This document shows, piece after piece, positions 41,718 through 51,237 of a stretch of 64,000 nt of DNA. Location: assembly GCF_000235625.1 (NCBI RefSeq), contig NZ_AGTR01000085.1:186001-250000 (forward strand), written 5' to 3'. The DNA comes from Marinobacter manganoxydans MnI7-9. Lineage in GTDB: Bacteria; Pseudomonadota; Gammaproteobacteria; Pseudomonadales; Oleiphilaceae. The notes under the pieces were generated by a model. It was not told the origin of the DNA and made no database searches. It worked only from the letters and a program-made list of their open reading frames with translations. Within the stretch, counting starts at the first letter, position 1; each line of letters begins with the position of its first letter. The position numbers were made by a program, and so were the translations under genes.

Positions 41718-43079
41718 TCACACCCCCAATGCCTTCTCTTTCTCAAAGTGCTCCCGGGTGAGCTTGAACACAACCGGGCTCAGCATCAGCAGGGCAATCA
41801 GGTTTGGCAGCGCCATCATGGCATTCAGGGTGTCTGCCACCAGCCAGACAAAGCCCAGGTTCAGGGTGGCACCCACCGGGATAGCCAGAATCCATGCAAT
41901 GCGGTACGGCACGATGGCCTTTACGCCGAACAGGAACTCGATGCAGCGCTCACCATAGAACGACCAGCCCAAAATGGTTGTGAACGCAAAAACTGCGAGG
42001 GCAATGGCTACAAGATAGTTGCCAACGCCGGGCAGCGCCTCCTGGAATGCCATGGAGGTCAGTGCCGCCCCGGATTCCCCGGAGGTCCAGGTGCCGGAGG
42101 TGATAATCACCAGTCCGGTAATCGTGCAGATGATAATGGTATCGATGAAGGTGCCGAGCATGGCCACCATGCCCTGATTGATCGGGTTTCGGGTTTGTGC
42201 GGCGGCATGGGCAATGGGCGCGGAGCCCAGGCCGGCTTCATTGGAGAAGATGCCACGGGCCACCCCGAAGCGGATGGCTGCCCAGACTGCCGCACCGGCA
42301 AACCCACCCTCGGCGGCGATGGGGCTGAAGGCATGTTTGATCACCAGGGCAAAAGCGGCGGGAATATCCGCTGCGTTAATCGCCAGCACCACAAGCCCGG
42401 CGAGCAGATAGGAAACTGCCATCAACGGCACCAGGGCGCTGGCGACATGGCCAATCCTGCGGATACCGCCGATCAGGACCATACCCACCAGAACCATAAG
42501 AACGAGGCCGGTCACCCAGTGCGGCAGCCCAAAGTTGGTCTCCATGACATCGGCAACCGAATTTGCCTGCACAGTATTACCGATGCCGAAACCGGCGATG
42601 GCGGCAAAGACGGCAAACAGGACGCCAAGCCAGGCCCACTTGCGACCCAGGCCGTTGCGGATGTAATACATCGGGCCGCCCACGTGGGCACCGCGTTCGT
42701 CGACTTCGCGGAAACGCACCGCCAGGACCGCCTCGGAGTACTTGGTGGCCATGCCCACAAGGGCCGTAAGCCACATCCAGAAAAGCGCGCCGGGGCCCCC
42801 AAGGAACACGGCTGTGGCAACCCCGGCAATGTTGCCTGTGCCAACGGTGGCTGAGAGCGCTGTCATCAACGCCTGGAACGGCGGGATTTCACCCTCGGAT
42901 TCAGATCCCGCGGCGGAGCGGCCTTTCCACATCAACCGGAAACCGGCGCCCAGCTTCAGCACCGGCATCAGCTTCAGGCCCAGGCTGAGGAATAGCCCGA
43001 CGCCCAGAATCAGAACCAGCATGGGTGGGCCCCAGACCAGCCCGTTTATCTGCCCTACGAATTCAGAAATAGCTTCCAT
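41718..43079 (-). CDS. Sodium:alanine/glycine symporter (AGCS family)
   Basis: Inner-membrane symporter of 453 residues with 10-11 spans. AGCS hallmarks are VGTGNIAGVATAVFLGGPGA, FWMWLTALVGMATKYSEAVL and GIFSNEAGLGSAPIAHAAAQ. These are all in place, so it probably imports alanine or glycine with Na+. It is transcribed alone. Confidence 0.94.
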   Translation of the reverse strand: MEAISEFVGQINGLVWGPPMLVLILGVGLFLSLGLKLMPVLKLGAGFRLMWKGRSAAGSESEGEIPPFQALMTALSATVGTGNIAGVATAVFLGGPGALFWMWLTALVGMATKYSEAVLAVRFREVDERGAHVGGPMYYIRNGLGRKWAWLGVLFAVFAAIAGFGIGNTVQANSVADVMETNFGLPHWVTGLVLMVLVGMVLIGGIRRIGHVASALVPLMAVSYLLAGLVVLAINAADIPAAFALVIKHAFSPIAAEGGFAGAAVWAAIRFGVARGIFSNEAGLGSAPIAHAAAQTRNPINQGMVAMLGTFIDTIIICTITGLVIITSGTWTSGESGAALTSMAFQEALPGVGNYLVAIALAVFAFTTILGWSFYGERCIEFLFGVKAIVPYRIAWILAIPVGATLNLGFVWLVADTLNAMMALPNLIALLMLSPVVFKLTREHFEKEKALGV

Positions 43080-43261
43080 GGGATCTCCCTCTGTCTGCCA
43101 TGGATTGGTTTGGATTTTTGACCCGGATTGGGTATAACCGGCTGAGTTTAGTCAGAAATTTTCCCATGTAAACCGATGGCCCGGTAAAAGTGGTGGATTC
43201 AGGGGTGATTGCCTATGCTCATTACAATGGCGACCATCCACCGAGGAGAGAGATTCTGCCC

Positions 43262-43693
43262 ATGCGTTCACTCAAAGTTTCAGATGTCATGTGGAACCAC
43301 ATCGAGCCGGTCCGCTGTGGCACGCAGCTCACCAAGGTGGTAAAGACGCTGCTCCACAACCACGTAACCGGTCTTCCGGTTGTTGATGACCAGCGCCATG
43401 TTATCGGATTCATCTCCGAGCAGGACTGTATCCATGCCCTGCTGGTCAGCGGCTATCACCGTGAGGGCGATCCACTTGTTGACGACGTCATGTTCCGGAA
43501 ACCGGTGACGATTTCGGCAGAGATGGCCGTTGTGGATCTTGCCCAGAACCTCGGTGCGGGCAAGCCAAAGGTGTACCCGGTTGTGGATCACGGCAAACTG
43601 ATTGGTATTGTCACCCGTACTGCTATCCTGGCCGAGTTGGCGCGCACCGGTTTCGGTCTGGAGCCGCCAAAGCACGCCAGTGCCCTGGACTGA
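43262..43693 (+). CDS. Stand-alone double CBS-domain protein
   Basis: A 143-residue regulatory protein with two CBS domains in tandem: SDVMWNHIEPVRCGTQLTKV ... VIGFISEQDCIHALL, and DDVMFRKPVTISAEMAV ... LIGIVTRTAILAEL. Such pairs bind adenine nucleotides and report energy state. ATG 43262 is selected; GAGGAG is 13 bases upstream. The S-formylglutathione hydrolase gene follows after 30 bp and may be co-transcribed. Confidence 0.88.
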   Translation: MRSLKVSDVMWNHIEPVRCGTQLTKVVKTLLHNHVTGLPVVDDQRHVIGFISEQDCIHALLVSGYHREGDPLVDDVMFRKPVTISAEMAVVDLAQNLGAGKPKVYPVVDHGKLIGIVTRTAILAELARTGFGLEPPKHASALD

Positions 43694-43723
43694 AACACAC
43701 TTATTTTCTGAATTGAGGACACT

Positions 43724-44566
43724 ATGGAACTCCTATCCACGAACGTCTGTTTCGAAGGCGAGCACCGCCGCTACCGGCATACTTCCGCTACCCTCGAATG
43801 CGACATGGAGTTTGCGGTGTACCTGCCGCCCGTGGCTGTGGGCTCCAACCCGAAGAAGGTGCCGGTTCTCTACTGGCTATCAGGGCTGACCTGCACCGAC
43901 CAGAATTTCATGCAAAAGGCGGGTGCCCAGAAACGGGCCGCTCAGCTGGGGATGGCCATCGTTTGTCCTGACACCAGCCCCCGTGGAGTGAACCTGCCGG
44001 GCGAGGATGACAGTTATGACTTTGGCTCCGGCGCCGGCTTCTACATCAACGCCACAGAGCAACCCTGGGCACCCCATTACCGGATGTACGACTACGTGGT
44101 GAAGGAATTGCCGCAGTTGATCGAGAATGAATTGCCGGTAACAGACAAGCGCTCCGTCAGCGGCCACTCCATGGGCGGCCACGGCGCTCTGATCTGCGCC
44201 CTGAAGAATCCGGGCCGCTACGCCTCGGTGTCGGCGTTTGCGCCCATCGCCAACCCAACCGAGTGCCCCTGGGGCCAGAAAGCCTTCAAGGGCTATCTTG
44301 GAGACGATCCGCGAAGTTGGGAAGAATGGGATGCCACATTGCTCATTCCCACCGCTCGGGAGCGGTTGCCGCTACTGGTGGACCAGGGCACGGCGGACGA
44401 GTTTCTGGACAGCCAGCTGAACCCGGATGCGCTGGCGGACGCCTGTGAGAAGTTCCACCATCACATCAACCTGCGCATGCACCGGGGCTATGATCACAGC
44501 TATTTCTTCATTGCCTCATTCATTGATGATCACCTTGATCATCATGCAAAAGCACTGGGTTTATAG
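43724..44566 (+). CDS. fghA: S-formylglutathione hydrolase
   Basis: Esterase D of 280 residues; hydrolyses S-formylglutathione in formaldehyde detoxification. The Ser nucleophile lies in SGHSMGGHGAL (about residue 148), Asp in LVDQGTADEFL, His in GYDHSYFFIASF. WLSGLTCTDQNFMQKAGAQ is a family marker. The usual partner, glutathione-dependent formaldehyde dehydrogenase, is not within the window. Confidence 0.94.
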   Translation: MELLSTNVCFEGEHRRYRHTSATLECDMEFAVYLPPVAVGSNPKKVPVLYWLSGLTCTDQNFMQKAGAQKRAAQLGMAIVCPDTSPRGVNLPGEDDSYDFGSGAGFYINATEQPWAPHYRMYDYVVKELPQLIENELPVTDKRSVSGHSMGGHGALICALKNPGRYASVSAFAPIANPTECPWGQKAFKGYLGDDPRSWEEWDATLLIPTARERLPLLVDQGTADEFLDSQLNPDALADACEKFHHHINLRMHRGYDHSYFFIASFIDDHLDHHAKALGL

Positions 44567-44580
44567 CATGGTGACATTGG

Positions 44581-45705
44581 TCAGGAGCGGAAGCCCCAGA
44601 CCAGGCTGAAGTCCATGGAAGGCATGACTTCCGGCTCTTCCAGGGACTGGATGCCGAAATCCGGCTCGCTGGTGTCCCGCTCGAAGGTGCCGGTGTAACG
44701 GTTGCCACGGGGACCGAAAATGGCTTTGACGAAAGGTCCCCGGGCTCTGACTGGCCGGCGGGTAACCACGCCCACTTCGTTGTTTTCCAGACGAACCAGA
44801 ATGCCGGGCGGATACTCCCCGAGAATCTGCAGCAGGGCCTTGGGGATGGCCGGTCGGAACTTGCCGTCGGCCAGGTTGGCAATCAGCTTCCGGGCGTCGG
44901 CCACATTCATGCGCTGCCGGTAGGCCCGTTTGGTGATCATGGCCACGTAACGCTCTGCCAGCGCCAGGATCTCCGCTTCCGGCCGTATTTCGGTGCCACT
45001 CAGACCTTTCGGATAGCCGCTTCCGTCGGCCTGCTCGTGGTGTTGCGCAATGATGGTCAGCAGCAGCTTGTTGTCGATACCGGCGGCCTGCAGGGCCTGG
45101 ATGCTGCGTTCGGGGTGTTTGCGAATGACGCCGCGCTGTTCATCGTTCAGCACTGTATTGGACGCATTCAGCTTGTCGGCGATGGGCACGAGGGCAAGAT
45201 TGGCAGTAAGGGCGGCAGCAGTCAGTACTGCAACTCGCTTCTCCTCCAGGCCGAATTGCCGGCCAATAAACTGGCAAAGAATGGCGTAAAACAGGATCTG
45301 TTCGTGAATGACCGGGCCGATTGAGTAGAGGTGAACCAGTGCCAGGGTTGCATCGGGTGATTCCGTGCAGGAGCGCTCGATCTTCCGGGCCAGGCCGAGC
45401 AGCCGTTTTTGGGCCGAGGGGTCGGAATCGGTAATGGCCTTCAGGGTTGCTTCGAGGGAATGGAGCAGATCCGGGTAATCGGCAAACGGGTTCCTGTCCC
45501 GGGTATCCTCGAACGTTTCTTCCTGAGGGCGTTCGATCTTGCGAGGTTTGAATCGGCCGCGCTCGAACAATTGTTCCAGCTGGGAATCTGTCTGAATTAC
45601 ATAGCCCTGGCGCAGAAGGATATTGCCGTCTGCATCGTAGACGTCCCAAGGCAGGGGCCGGCCGATGGTCAGCGCCCCGGGCGCAATTCGGACAAGTTCG
45701 GTCAA
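44581..45705 (-). CDS. Degenerate HD-GYP-domain protein
   Basis: 374 residues: an N-terminal DUF3391-like segment (IAPGALTIGRPLPWDVYDAD), then an HD-GYP-like domain about residues 140-290. The GYP part is kept (AQHHEQADGSGYPKGLSG), but the metal-binding HD pair is missing: where HDIGK should be, the protein reads LTANLALVPI. The late Asp of VADxYD is changed too (LAERYVAM). It is therefore probably not an active c-di-GMP phosphodiesterase and may bind the nucleotide or a partner. Only 14 bp separate its stop from the hydrolase stop. Confidence 0.82.
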   Translation of the reverse strand: MTELVRIAPGALTIGRPLPWDVYDADGNILLRQGYVIQTDSQLEQLFERGRFKPRKIERPQEETFEDTRDRNPFADYPDLLHSLEATLKAITDSDPSAQKRLLGLARKIERSCTESPDATLALVHLYSIGPVIHEQILFYAILCQFIGRQFGLEEKRVAVLTAAALTANLALVPIADKLNASNTVLNDEQRGVIRKHPERSIQALQAAGIDNKLLLTIIAQHHEQADGSGYPKGLSGTEIRPEAEILALAERYVAMITKRAYRQRMNVADARKLIANLADGKFRPAIPKALLQILGEYPPGILVRLENNEVGVVTRRPVRARGPFVKAIFGPRGNRYTGTFERDTSEPDFGIQSLEEPEVMPSMDFSLVWGFRS

Positions 45706-45851
45706 ATCAGGTGTCTCTGGTGCAGGTTAATTGTGTCGCCAGTGTAACCCCGAATGCGGCTGGGGCTCCACTGGCGCGGGCTGGCTCTGGCCAGGAAGCA
45801 GTGCGGTTTTACCTGATTTTACCGCTGCCCCTGTTTCGGGAGGAAGAAAAA

Positions 45852-45935
45852 ATGAGCAAGCGTTCACACTTTGTCTTTTTTGATAGAGAATATGTAAAGA
45901 ATCGTTGTCCTTTAACGATCATTCAAATTGGTTGA
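45852..45935 (+). CDS. Possible 27-residue peptide
   Basis: An ATG with an excellent ribosome site (GGGAGG, 8 bases upstream) opens a 27-codon frame, MSKRSHFVFFDREYVKNRCP and seven more residues. It ends 27 bp before the cyclase start. It could be a leader peptide or chance. Nothing else is seen in 45706-45962. Confidence 0.25.
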   Translation: MSKRSHFVFFDREYVKNRCPLTIIQIG

Positions 45936-45962
45936 GCTATTCTGGAATTCTGGATAGTACTT

Positions 45963-47000
45963 TTGTCGGACGAAAACGCTAAATGCTCCATCGCCTCAAG
46001 ACCGATTTCCGATTTCCGATTATCGATCATCACCCTGCTGGGGGTGAGCGCGTTCCTGGGGATTACTCCATTTGCCGTGATGCGCTACCTGCAGGGCAAT
46101 CTGCTGGCCGGACTGGTGGATACAACGATTCTTCTCGGTATCTGCTCTGCGCTGGTCTATGCATGGGTAACCGGGGACACGCGACGAAGTGGCGTGGTTG
46201 TTGCCAGTGTTGCTTGTGGCGGCGCGGTCGTCGTGGGCATTGTGGTAGGCGAGCCGGGACTGTTCTGGTTATACCCGTGTCTTGTCACTACCTTCTTTCT
46301 TGTTAATCCCAGGATTGCGGTAGCCTTGAACATTGCCTCGGTCATTGCCCTGATGGTTCATGGTGGGGCTTTCCGCTCTGATGTTCAGATGTGGTCGTTT
46401 GCTTCAACGGCCTTTGTGGTCAGTGCCTGCGCCTATGTCTTTGCCCACAGGAACCATGATCAGCGGGAGCGTCTGGAGCATCTGGCAACGATCGATCCGC
46501 TGACCGGCATCAAGAACCGACGCTCAATGGATCAGGAGCTGGATCTGGCGGCAGCGAATGCCGAGCGTACCGGTTTGCCCTATGCCTTGGTCATGCTGGA
46601 TATCGATCATTTCAAGAAGATCAACGATGAGCATGGCCATGGCGTGGGCGATGGTGTCTTGACCGATCTGGTGGCGCTGCTGAAACAGAACACCCGCAAG
46701 TCAGACCAGCTGTTCCGGTACGGTGGCGAAGAATTCGTACTGCTCCTGCCGGGTGTCGATGGCATTGGCCTCAAGGCAGTGATGAACAACCTGCAACAGG
46801 TGCTGCGCAAATACATGAAGCACCCCGGCGGTTCGGTGACGGCGTCGTTCGGCGTGGCACTGCTCGAGCATGGCGAAAGCGTTGATAGCTGGCTTGCCCG
46901 GGCGGATGCGGCACTCTATGAGGCCAAGGAAGCTGGCCGGGATCGTGTTGTATTTGCCGATGCTCAGCGCACGCCGGAGCTTGCAGCCGAAACGGCCTGA
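45963..47000 (+). CDS. Membrane diguanylate cyclase (GGEEF)
   Basis: 345 residues. Five or six hydrophobic segments in the first 160 residues (LSIITLLGVSAFLGITPFAV, FLVNPRIAVALNIASVIALM) form a membrane sensor. The GGDEF domain follows: DPLTGIKNRR, DIDHFKKINDEHGHGVGD, and active-site RYGGEEFVLLLPG with RKSD I-site five residues before. The start is TTG 45963, with GGAT seven bases ahead; the next in-frame ATG would remove the first membrane helix. It overlaps the MATE gene tail-to-tail by 37 bp. Confidence 0.9.
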   Translation: MSDENAKCSIASRPISDFRLSIITLLGVSAFLGITPFAVMRYLQGNLLAGLVDTTILLGICSALVYAWVTGDTRRSGVVVASVACGGAVVVGIVVGEPGLFWLYPCLVTTFFLVNPRIAVALNIASVIALMVHGGAFRSDVQMWSFASTAFVVSACAYVFAHRNHDQRERLEHLATIDPLTGIKNRRSMDQELDLAAANAERTGLPYALVMLDIDHFKKINDEHGHGVGDGVLTDLVALLKQNTRKSDQLFRYGGEEFVLLLPGVDGIGLKAVMNNLQQVLRKYMKHPGGSVTASFGVALLEHGESVDSWLARADAALYEAKEAGRDRVVFADAQRTPELAAETA

Positions 47001-48385
47001 TCGCTATTGGGAGCAAACAGAAAGAGTCTGCACCCCAACAGAATGCTGGCAGATGCCAGGCCACCCGTGAGGCCTACCCAGAAGCCGGCAGCCCCCATGG
47101 CCGGCACCAGCCAGTCCATGAACGTCAGCACATACCCAAGTGGCATACCAACGCCCCAGAATGAAAACAGCATGATGAACATGGGAATGCGGGTGTCCTT
47201 GTAACCCCGCAAGGCGCTGATGCAGGTTACCTGGATAACATCGGCAATCTGGAACAGGGCCGCAAACATCAGAAGCCTCACGGTGACCGCCTGTACCTCG
47301 GTATCACTGGTATAGAGCGCTGCGATCTCCCGGGAGAATACAAACAGCAGTATTGCAAAAACCAGCGCCGTAGCAGCCGCCAGAATCAGTGAACTTCGGG
47401 AGATGAGGCGTGCGGTGGCGGGCGCCCGGGCACCGATAAGGAAGCTGACCCGGAGAGTCAGCGCCATACCGATGCTCAACGGCAGCATGAACAGTAGAGA
47501 TACCACGTTCAGGGCAATCTGGTGCCCGGCCACCACCACCGGGCCAAGGGGTGCCAGAAACAGAGCAATGACCGAGAACAGGCTGGCCTCGACAAAGATG
47601 GTGAAGCCGATGGGCACGCCGATGCCGAGGATGTAGCGAATGCCTGCCAGATCCGGCTTTACCCAATCGGAAATCAGGTGGAACTGACGGTAAACCCGGC
47701 TGCGGTTCAGGTATACCAGCAATGCCGCTGCCGCGACGCCGTTGGAAATGGACGTGGCCCAGCCACAGCCGACCCCGCCCATCGCTGGCAGTCCCAGCTT
47801 GCCGTAGATGAAGATGTAGTTCATGGGCAGGTTGATCAGCGTGCTGAGCACAGAGAACGCCATGATCACGCGAGTATGCCCGAGGCCATCGGTCAGGCCG
47901 CGCAGCGCTGTAAGTAGCAGCAGAGCCGGTATGCCCCAGGCAAAGGCGTCCAGATAACCCTGGGTAATGCGGGCGGTGTTGGCCTCCAGGTTCAGAAGCG
48001 CCAGTACCGGATGCACATGGGTCAGCAGCAGGATCATGATGACGGACCCGAAGGCGGCAAGATACAGGCCCTGCCAGGTGGCGGGCATGATTTTCCCAAC
48101 CTCCCGGGCACCGTTGTAGCCGGAAATAATGGGCTGCAGTGCCCCCAGCATGCCCATGAAAAACAGGAACAGGGGCATCCACAGGCTGCTGCCAATACCC
48201 ACTGCCGCAAGATCCTCGGCACTCGCGTGGCCGGCCATAATGGTATCGATCACGCCGTTGGCCATCTGGGCCAGTTGGGCGATCAGGATCGGCCCGCCCA
48301 GAATGGAGAGGGTTCGCCACTCTGTCAGTGTTCTGGTGACCAGCGGCTGGCGGGGTTCCGGTAATGGCTGGTGGATCTCATCCAT
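46964..48385 (-). CDS. MATE-family multidrug/sodium antiporter
   Basis: NorM-type efflux protein of 473 residues with 12 spans. Typical blocks are GGPILIAQLAQMANGVIDTI with MAGHASAEDLAAVGIGSSLW at the start, and MNYIFIYGKLGLPAMGGVGC in the first half. Likely exports cationic drugs in exchange for Na+ or H+. It diverges from the EamA gene with 73 bp between them. Confidence 0.93.
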   Translation of the reverse strand: MDEIHQPLPEPRQPLVTRTLTEWRTLSILGGPILIAQLAQMANGVIDTIMAGHASAEDLAAVGIGSSLWMPLFLFFMGMLGALQPIISGYNGAREVGKIMPATWQGLYLAAFGSVIMILLLTHVHPVLALLNLEANTARITQGYLDAFAWGIPALLLLTALRGLTDGLGHTRVIMAFSVLSTLINLPMNYIFIYGKLGLPAMGGVGCGWATSISNGVAAAALLVYLNRSRVYRQFHLISDWVKPDLAGIRYILGIGVPIGFTIFVEASLFSVIALFLAPLGPVVVAGHQIALNVVSLLFMLPLSIGMALTLRVSFLIGARAPATARLISRSSLILAAATALVFAILLFVFSREIAALYTSDTEVQAVTVRLLMFAALFQIADVIQVTCISALRGYKDTRIPMFIMLFSFWGVGMPLGYVLTFMDWLVPAMGAAGFWVGLTGGLASASILLGCRLFLFAPNSDQAVSAASSGVR

Positions 48386-48458
48386 GGGGTTTTATCCCGT
48401 GTTTCTGCACTGCAAGTTTCTCCGAAAACCGTTAAAGTACGCGCCTTGATCACAACAG

Positions 48459-49343
48459 ATGGCAGTGGCGATGGGACTTCTGGTTTTTGTTACCGTTCTG
48501 TGGGCGTTTTCATTCAGTCTGATCGGCGAATTTCTGGCCGGCCAGGTGGACAGCGATTTTGCGGTGCTCAGCCGTGTGCTGCTCGGTGCCCTGGTCTTTC
48601 TGCCGTTCACCCGTTGGCGGGGCGTGGCTTCCGGACAGAAGCTGGGTATTCTGGTTACCGGCATGCTGCAGTTCGGGATTACCTACCTCTGTCTGTACCG
48701 GTCCTTTAGCTACCTGACCGTCCCGGAAGTCCTGCTGTTCACGATTTTCACTCCGCTGTATGTGACCCTGCTGGATGACGCCCTGTTTCGCCGGTTTTCA
48801 CCGGTGGCGCTCCTGGCTGCAGCCATCGCAACTGTCGGGGCGGGTATCATACGCTACGACGGGCTCAGTGAGGACTTCATTACCGGCTTCCTTTTGCTGC
48901 AGGTGGCGAATTTTACCTTTGCAGCCGGCCAGGTAGGTTACAAGCACGTGATGCAACACTACCAGAGTGATCTGCCGGGCTACCGAACCTTCGGCTATTT
49001 CTTCTTCGGTGCCCTGATCATTGCGCTGCCATCCTTCCTGATATTCGGCAATGCCGAGAAGCTGCCGACCACACCGGTACAGTGGGGCATCCTGGCATGG
49101 CTGGGGCTTGCTGCCTCCGGCCTGGGTCTGTTCCTGTGGAATCGCGGTGCCTGTGTGGTTGACGCCGGCACCCTGGCTATCATGAACAATGCCCTGGTGC
49201 CTGCGGGCCTGATCGTGAACCTGCTGATCTGGAACCGCGATGCCGATTTGCTGAGGCTGGCAGTAGGGGGCGGCGTTATCGCTTTCTCCCTCTGGGTCAA
49301 CGCGCGCTTCCACCCCCGAGCCCGGTTGGCGGTTTCAACATAA
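48459..49343 (+). CDS. EamA/DMT-family transporter
   Basis: Ten-span membrane protein of 294 residues made of two EamA halves; first half LVFVTVLWAFSFSLIGEFLA, second half GFLLLQVANFTFAAGQVGYK with AWLGLAASGLGLFLWNRGAC. It most resembles the carboxylate/amino-acid transporter group. ATG 48471 is an alternative start. Confidence 0.9.
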   Translation: MAVAMGLLVFVTVLWAFSFSLIGEFLAGQVDSDFAVLSRVLLGALVFLPFTRWRGVASGQKLGILVTGMLQFGITYLCLYRSFSYLTVPEVLLFTIFTPLYVTLLDDALFRRFSPVALLAAAIATVGAGIIRYDGLSEDFITGFLLLQVANFTFAAGQVGYKHVMQHYQSDLPGYRTFGYFFFGALIIALPSFLIFGNAEKLPTTPVQWGILAWLGLAASGLGLFLWNRGACVVDAGTLAIMNNALVPAGLIVNLLIWNRDADLLRLAVGGGVIAFSLWVNARFHPRARLAVST

Positions 49344-49496
49344 GTAACTGCACGCACTAAGGTTCCGAAAACCTCTGCCGTTACACTCCCATACGCAGGG
49401 TAACTTTTGGTGAATATCAATGATGTTCATCAAGGCTTACCCTTGTGCGCCTGTTTTTATTCCTGTGATCACCGTTCCGAGTCAGAAGGCCCGTTT

Positions 49497-51071
49497 ATGC
49501 GCAAGAATCTCCCGGTTACCCAGCGTGAAGTAAAAATGCGGAAAGGCGGTCGGTTGATTACCACCACGGACCTGAAAGGGGTGATCACCTACTGCAACGA
49601 AGAGTTTGTGGAAATCAGCGGTTTCTCCCGGGAAGAACTGGTTGGCCAGGCTCACAACATCATCCGCCATCCGGACATGCCCCAGGCCGTATTCAAGGAT
49701 ATGTGGGATTACCTGAAGGCCGGCAAGGCCTGGATGGGTGTGGTGAAGAACCGGGCGAAGAGCGGCGACCATTACTGGGTCAGTGCGTACGTTACGCCGA
49801 TCCGTGAGAACGGCCAGATGGTGGGCTTCGAGTCGGTTCGGGTCGAGCCGACCCGCGAGCAGATCGCCAGGGCCGAGCGGCTGTATTCCAAGATCTCTGC
49901 CGGGAAGATGACCTCATCCTTCAGCAATCGTGCCTTGTCGATGCTCCGTTCCGGCTGGCCATTCCTTGTCTCTCTGGTGTTGAGCCTGGTGGCGCTTCAG
50001 CTCAACCAGCCGTGGCTGGCGGCGGGTTTGGTCGTGATCGGTCATGCCCTGGGTTTCGGCCTGGTGTTTAATTCCCTGGCTGCCCGTTTGCGCAGGCTGC
50101 TGGACCTTCGCCCAGATGCCTTCCGGGATCCCATTGTTGCCCGTACCTACAGCGACGAACGCGGACTGTTCTCGCAGCTGTCGCTGTTGCTGGTCAGTGA
50201 AGAGGCCCGGGTTCGGACGGCTCTGGCGCGTATTGATGACCAGGCAGAACTGCTCTACGAGCAGGCGCGGGCTTCCCATGGCTATATCAGCGATGGCGCG
50301 GCGGCGATCGCCCGGCAGCGGGCTGAAACCGACCAGACCGCATCGGCCATCAACGAAATGACGGCTTCGATCCAGGAAGTGGCCGAGTCGGTGACCAGCA
50401 ATGCCCGGGAAGCCGAGGAGGCCAATCGTCTGGCAGGTGTTGGCAGCGACCGGAGCGCCGAGGCGCTGGTGGCTATTGAAGAGCTGGTAACCCGCGTAAA
50501 CGGCATTGGTTCGACGATCAGCAAGCTGGGTGAGTCCACCAACAGCATCGGTGAAGCCGCCAACCTGATTTCCGAGATTGCCGAGCAAACCAACCTTCCG
50601 GCATTGAACGCGGCTATCGAAGCGGCGCGTGCCGGTGAGCAGGGCCGGGGTTTTGCAGTGGTAGCGGATGAGGTGCGGTCACTGGCCCGCCGGACTCGGG
50701 AATCCACTGTGCGGATCCAGAATGTGATCGATGATTTCCGTCAGCAGGTGGACTCCGCGGTCCAGGCAACCCGGGACGGCGAAGCCGTGGCCGGCCAGGG
50801 GCTTGAGAAGGTGCAGGAAGCTGAGAGCTCCCTGAAGGATATTGTTACGTCCATCCAGACCATTTCCGACAGCTTTATCAGTATGTCTGCGGCCTTTGAG
50901 GAGCAGAGCCAGGTGTCCGACGAGATCAATCGCCAGATCACCAATATTGCCGAGCTGGCCGATCACAGTGATGCCCAGGCCGACTCCGCCAAGCAGAGCA
51001 GTGACCGGCTCAGCGCCATGTCCCGTGGCTTGAAAGACCTGATCGCCAGGTTTATCAGTAAAAACGGCTAG
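49497..51071 (+). CDS. PAS-domain methyl-accepting chemotaxis protein (Aer-like)
   Basis: 524 residues. An Aer-type PAS domain opens it ([38 protein letters not shown]), which in Aer binds FAD to sense redox. Two adjoining membrane segments follow ([39 protein letters not shown]), then a signalling domain whose hairpin tip is [20 protein letters not shown]. Pro replaces the usual Leu in NLLALNAA. ATG 49497 has AAGG seven bases ahead. No che genes are nearby. Confidence 0.92.
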   Translation: MRKNLPVTQREVKMRKGGRLITTTDLKGVITYCNEEFVEISGFSREELVGQAHNIIRHPDMPQAVFKDMWDYLKAGKAWMGVVKNRAKSGDHYWVSAYVTPIRENGQMVGFESVRVEPTREQIARAERLYSKISAGKMTSSFSNRALSMLRSGWPFLVSLVLSLVALQLNQPWLAAGLVVIGHALGFGLVFNSLAARLRRLLDLRPDAFRDPIVARTYSDERGLFSQLSLLLVSEEARVRTALARIDDQAELLYEQARASHGYISDGAAAIARQRAETDQTASAINEMTASIQEVAESVTSNAREAEEANRLAGVGSDRSAEALVAIEELVTRVNGIGSTISKLGESTNSIGEAANLISEIAEQTNLPALNAAIEAARAGEQGRGFAVVADEVRSLARRTRESTVRIQNVIDDFRQQVDSAVQATRDGEAVAGQGLEKVQEAESSLKDIVTSIQTISDSFISMSAAFEEQSQVSDEINRQITNIAELADHSDAQADSAKQSSDRLSAMSRGLKDLIARFISKNG

Positions 51072-51121
51072 TTAGCTTTTTCTTCCATTCCTTCCTGCCG
51101 GCTCAACCCGGCTCCGGAGGG

Positions 51122-51154
51122 CGCCAGCACTGGCATCGCAGCGCCAGTGCTGGC
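51122..51154 (+). terminator. Hairpin after chemoreceptor gene
   Basis: GCCAGCACTGGC and GCCAGTGCTGGC (51123-51134, 51143-51154) form a 12-bp perfect stem about 50 bp after the stop. No T-run follows, so it may be Rho-assisted. Confidence 0.5.
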
Positions 51155-51237
51155 AGAATCCCGCCCCAATTGCCCCGGCAACGCCGTGGCTATCCCTTTT
51201 TGAAGACATTCCTCAGCCAAAAGCACAGGAACACAAT

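Noticed and set aside
41661-42854. 397-codon frame opposite the AGCS symporter
   Set aside because: Gly/His/Asn-rich shadow; the symporter frame carries all family signatures.
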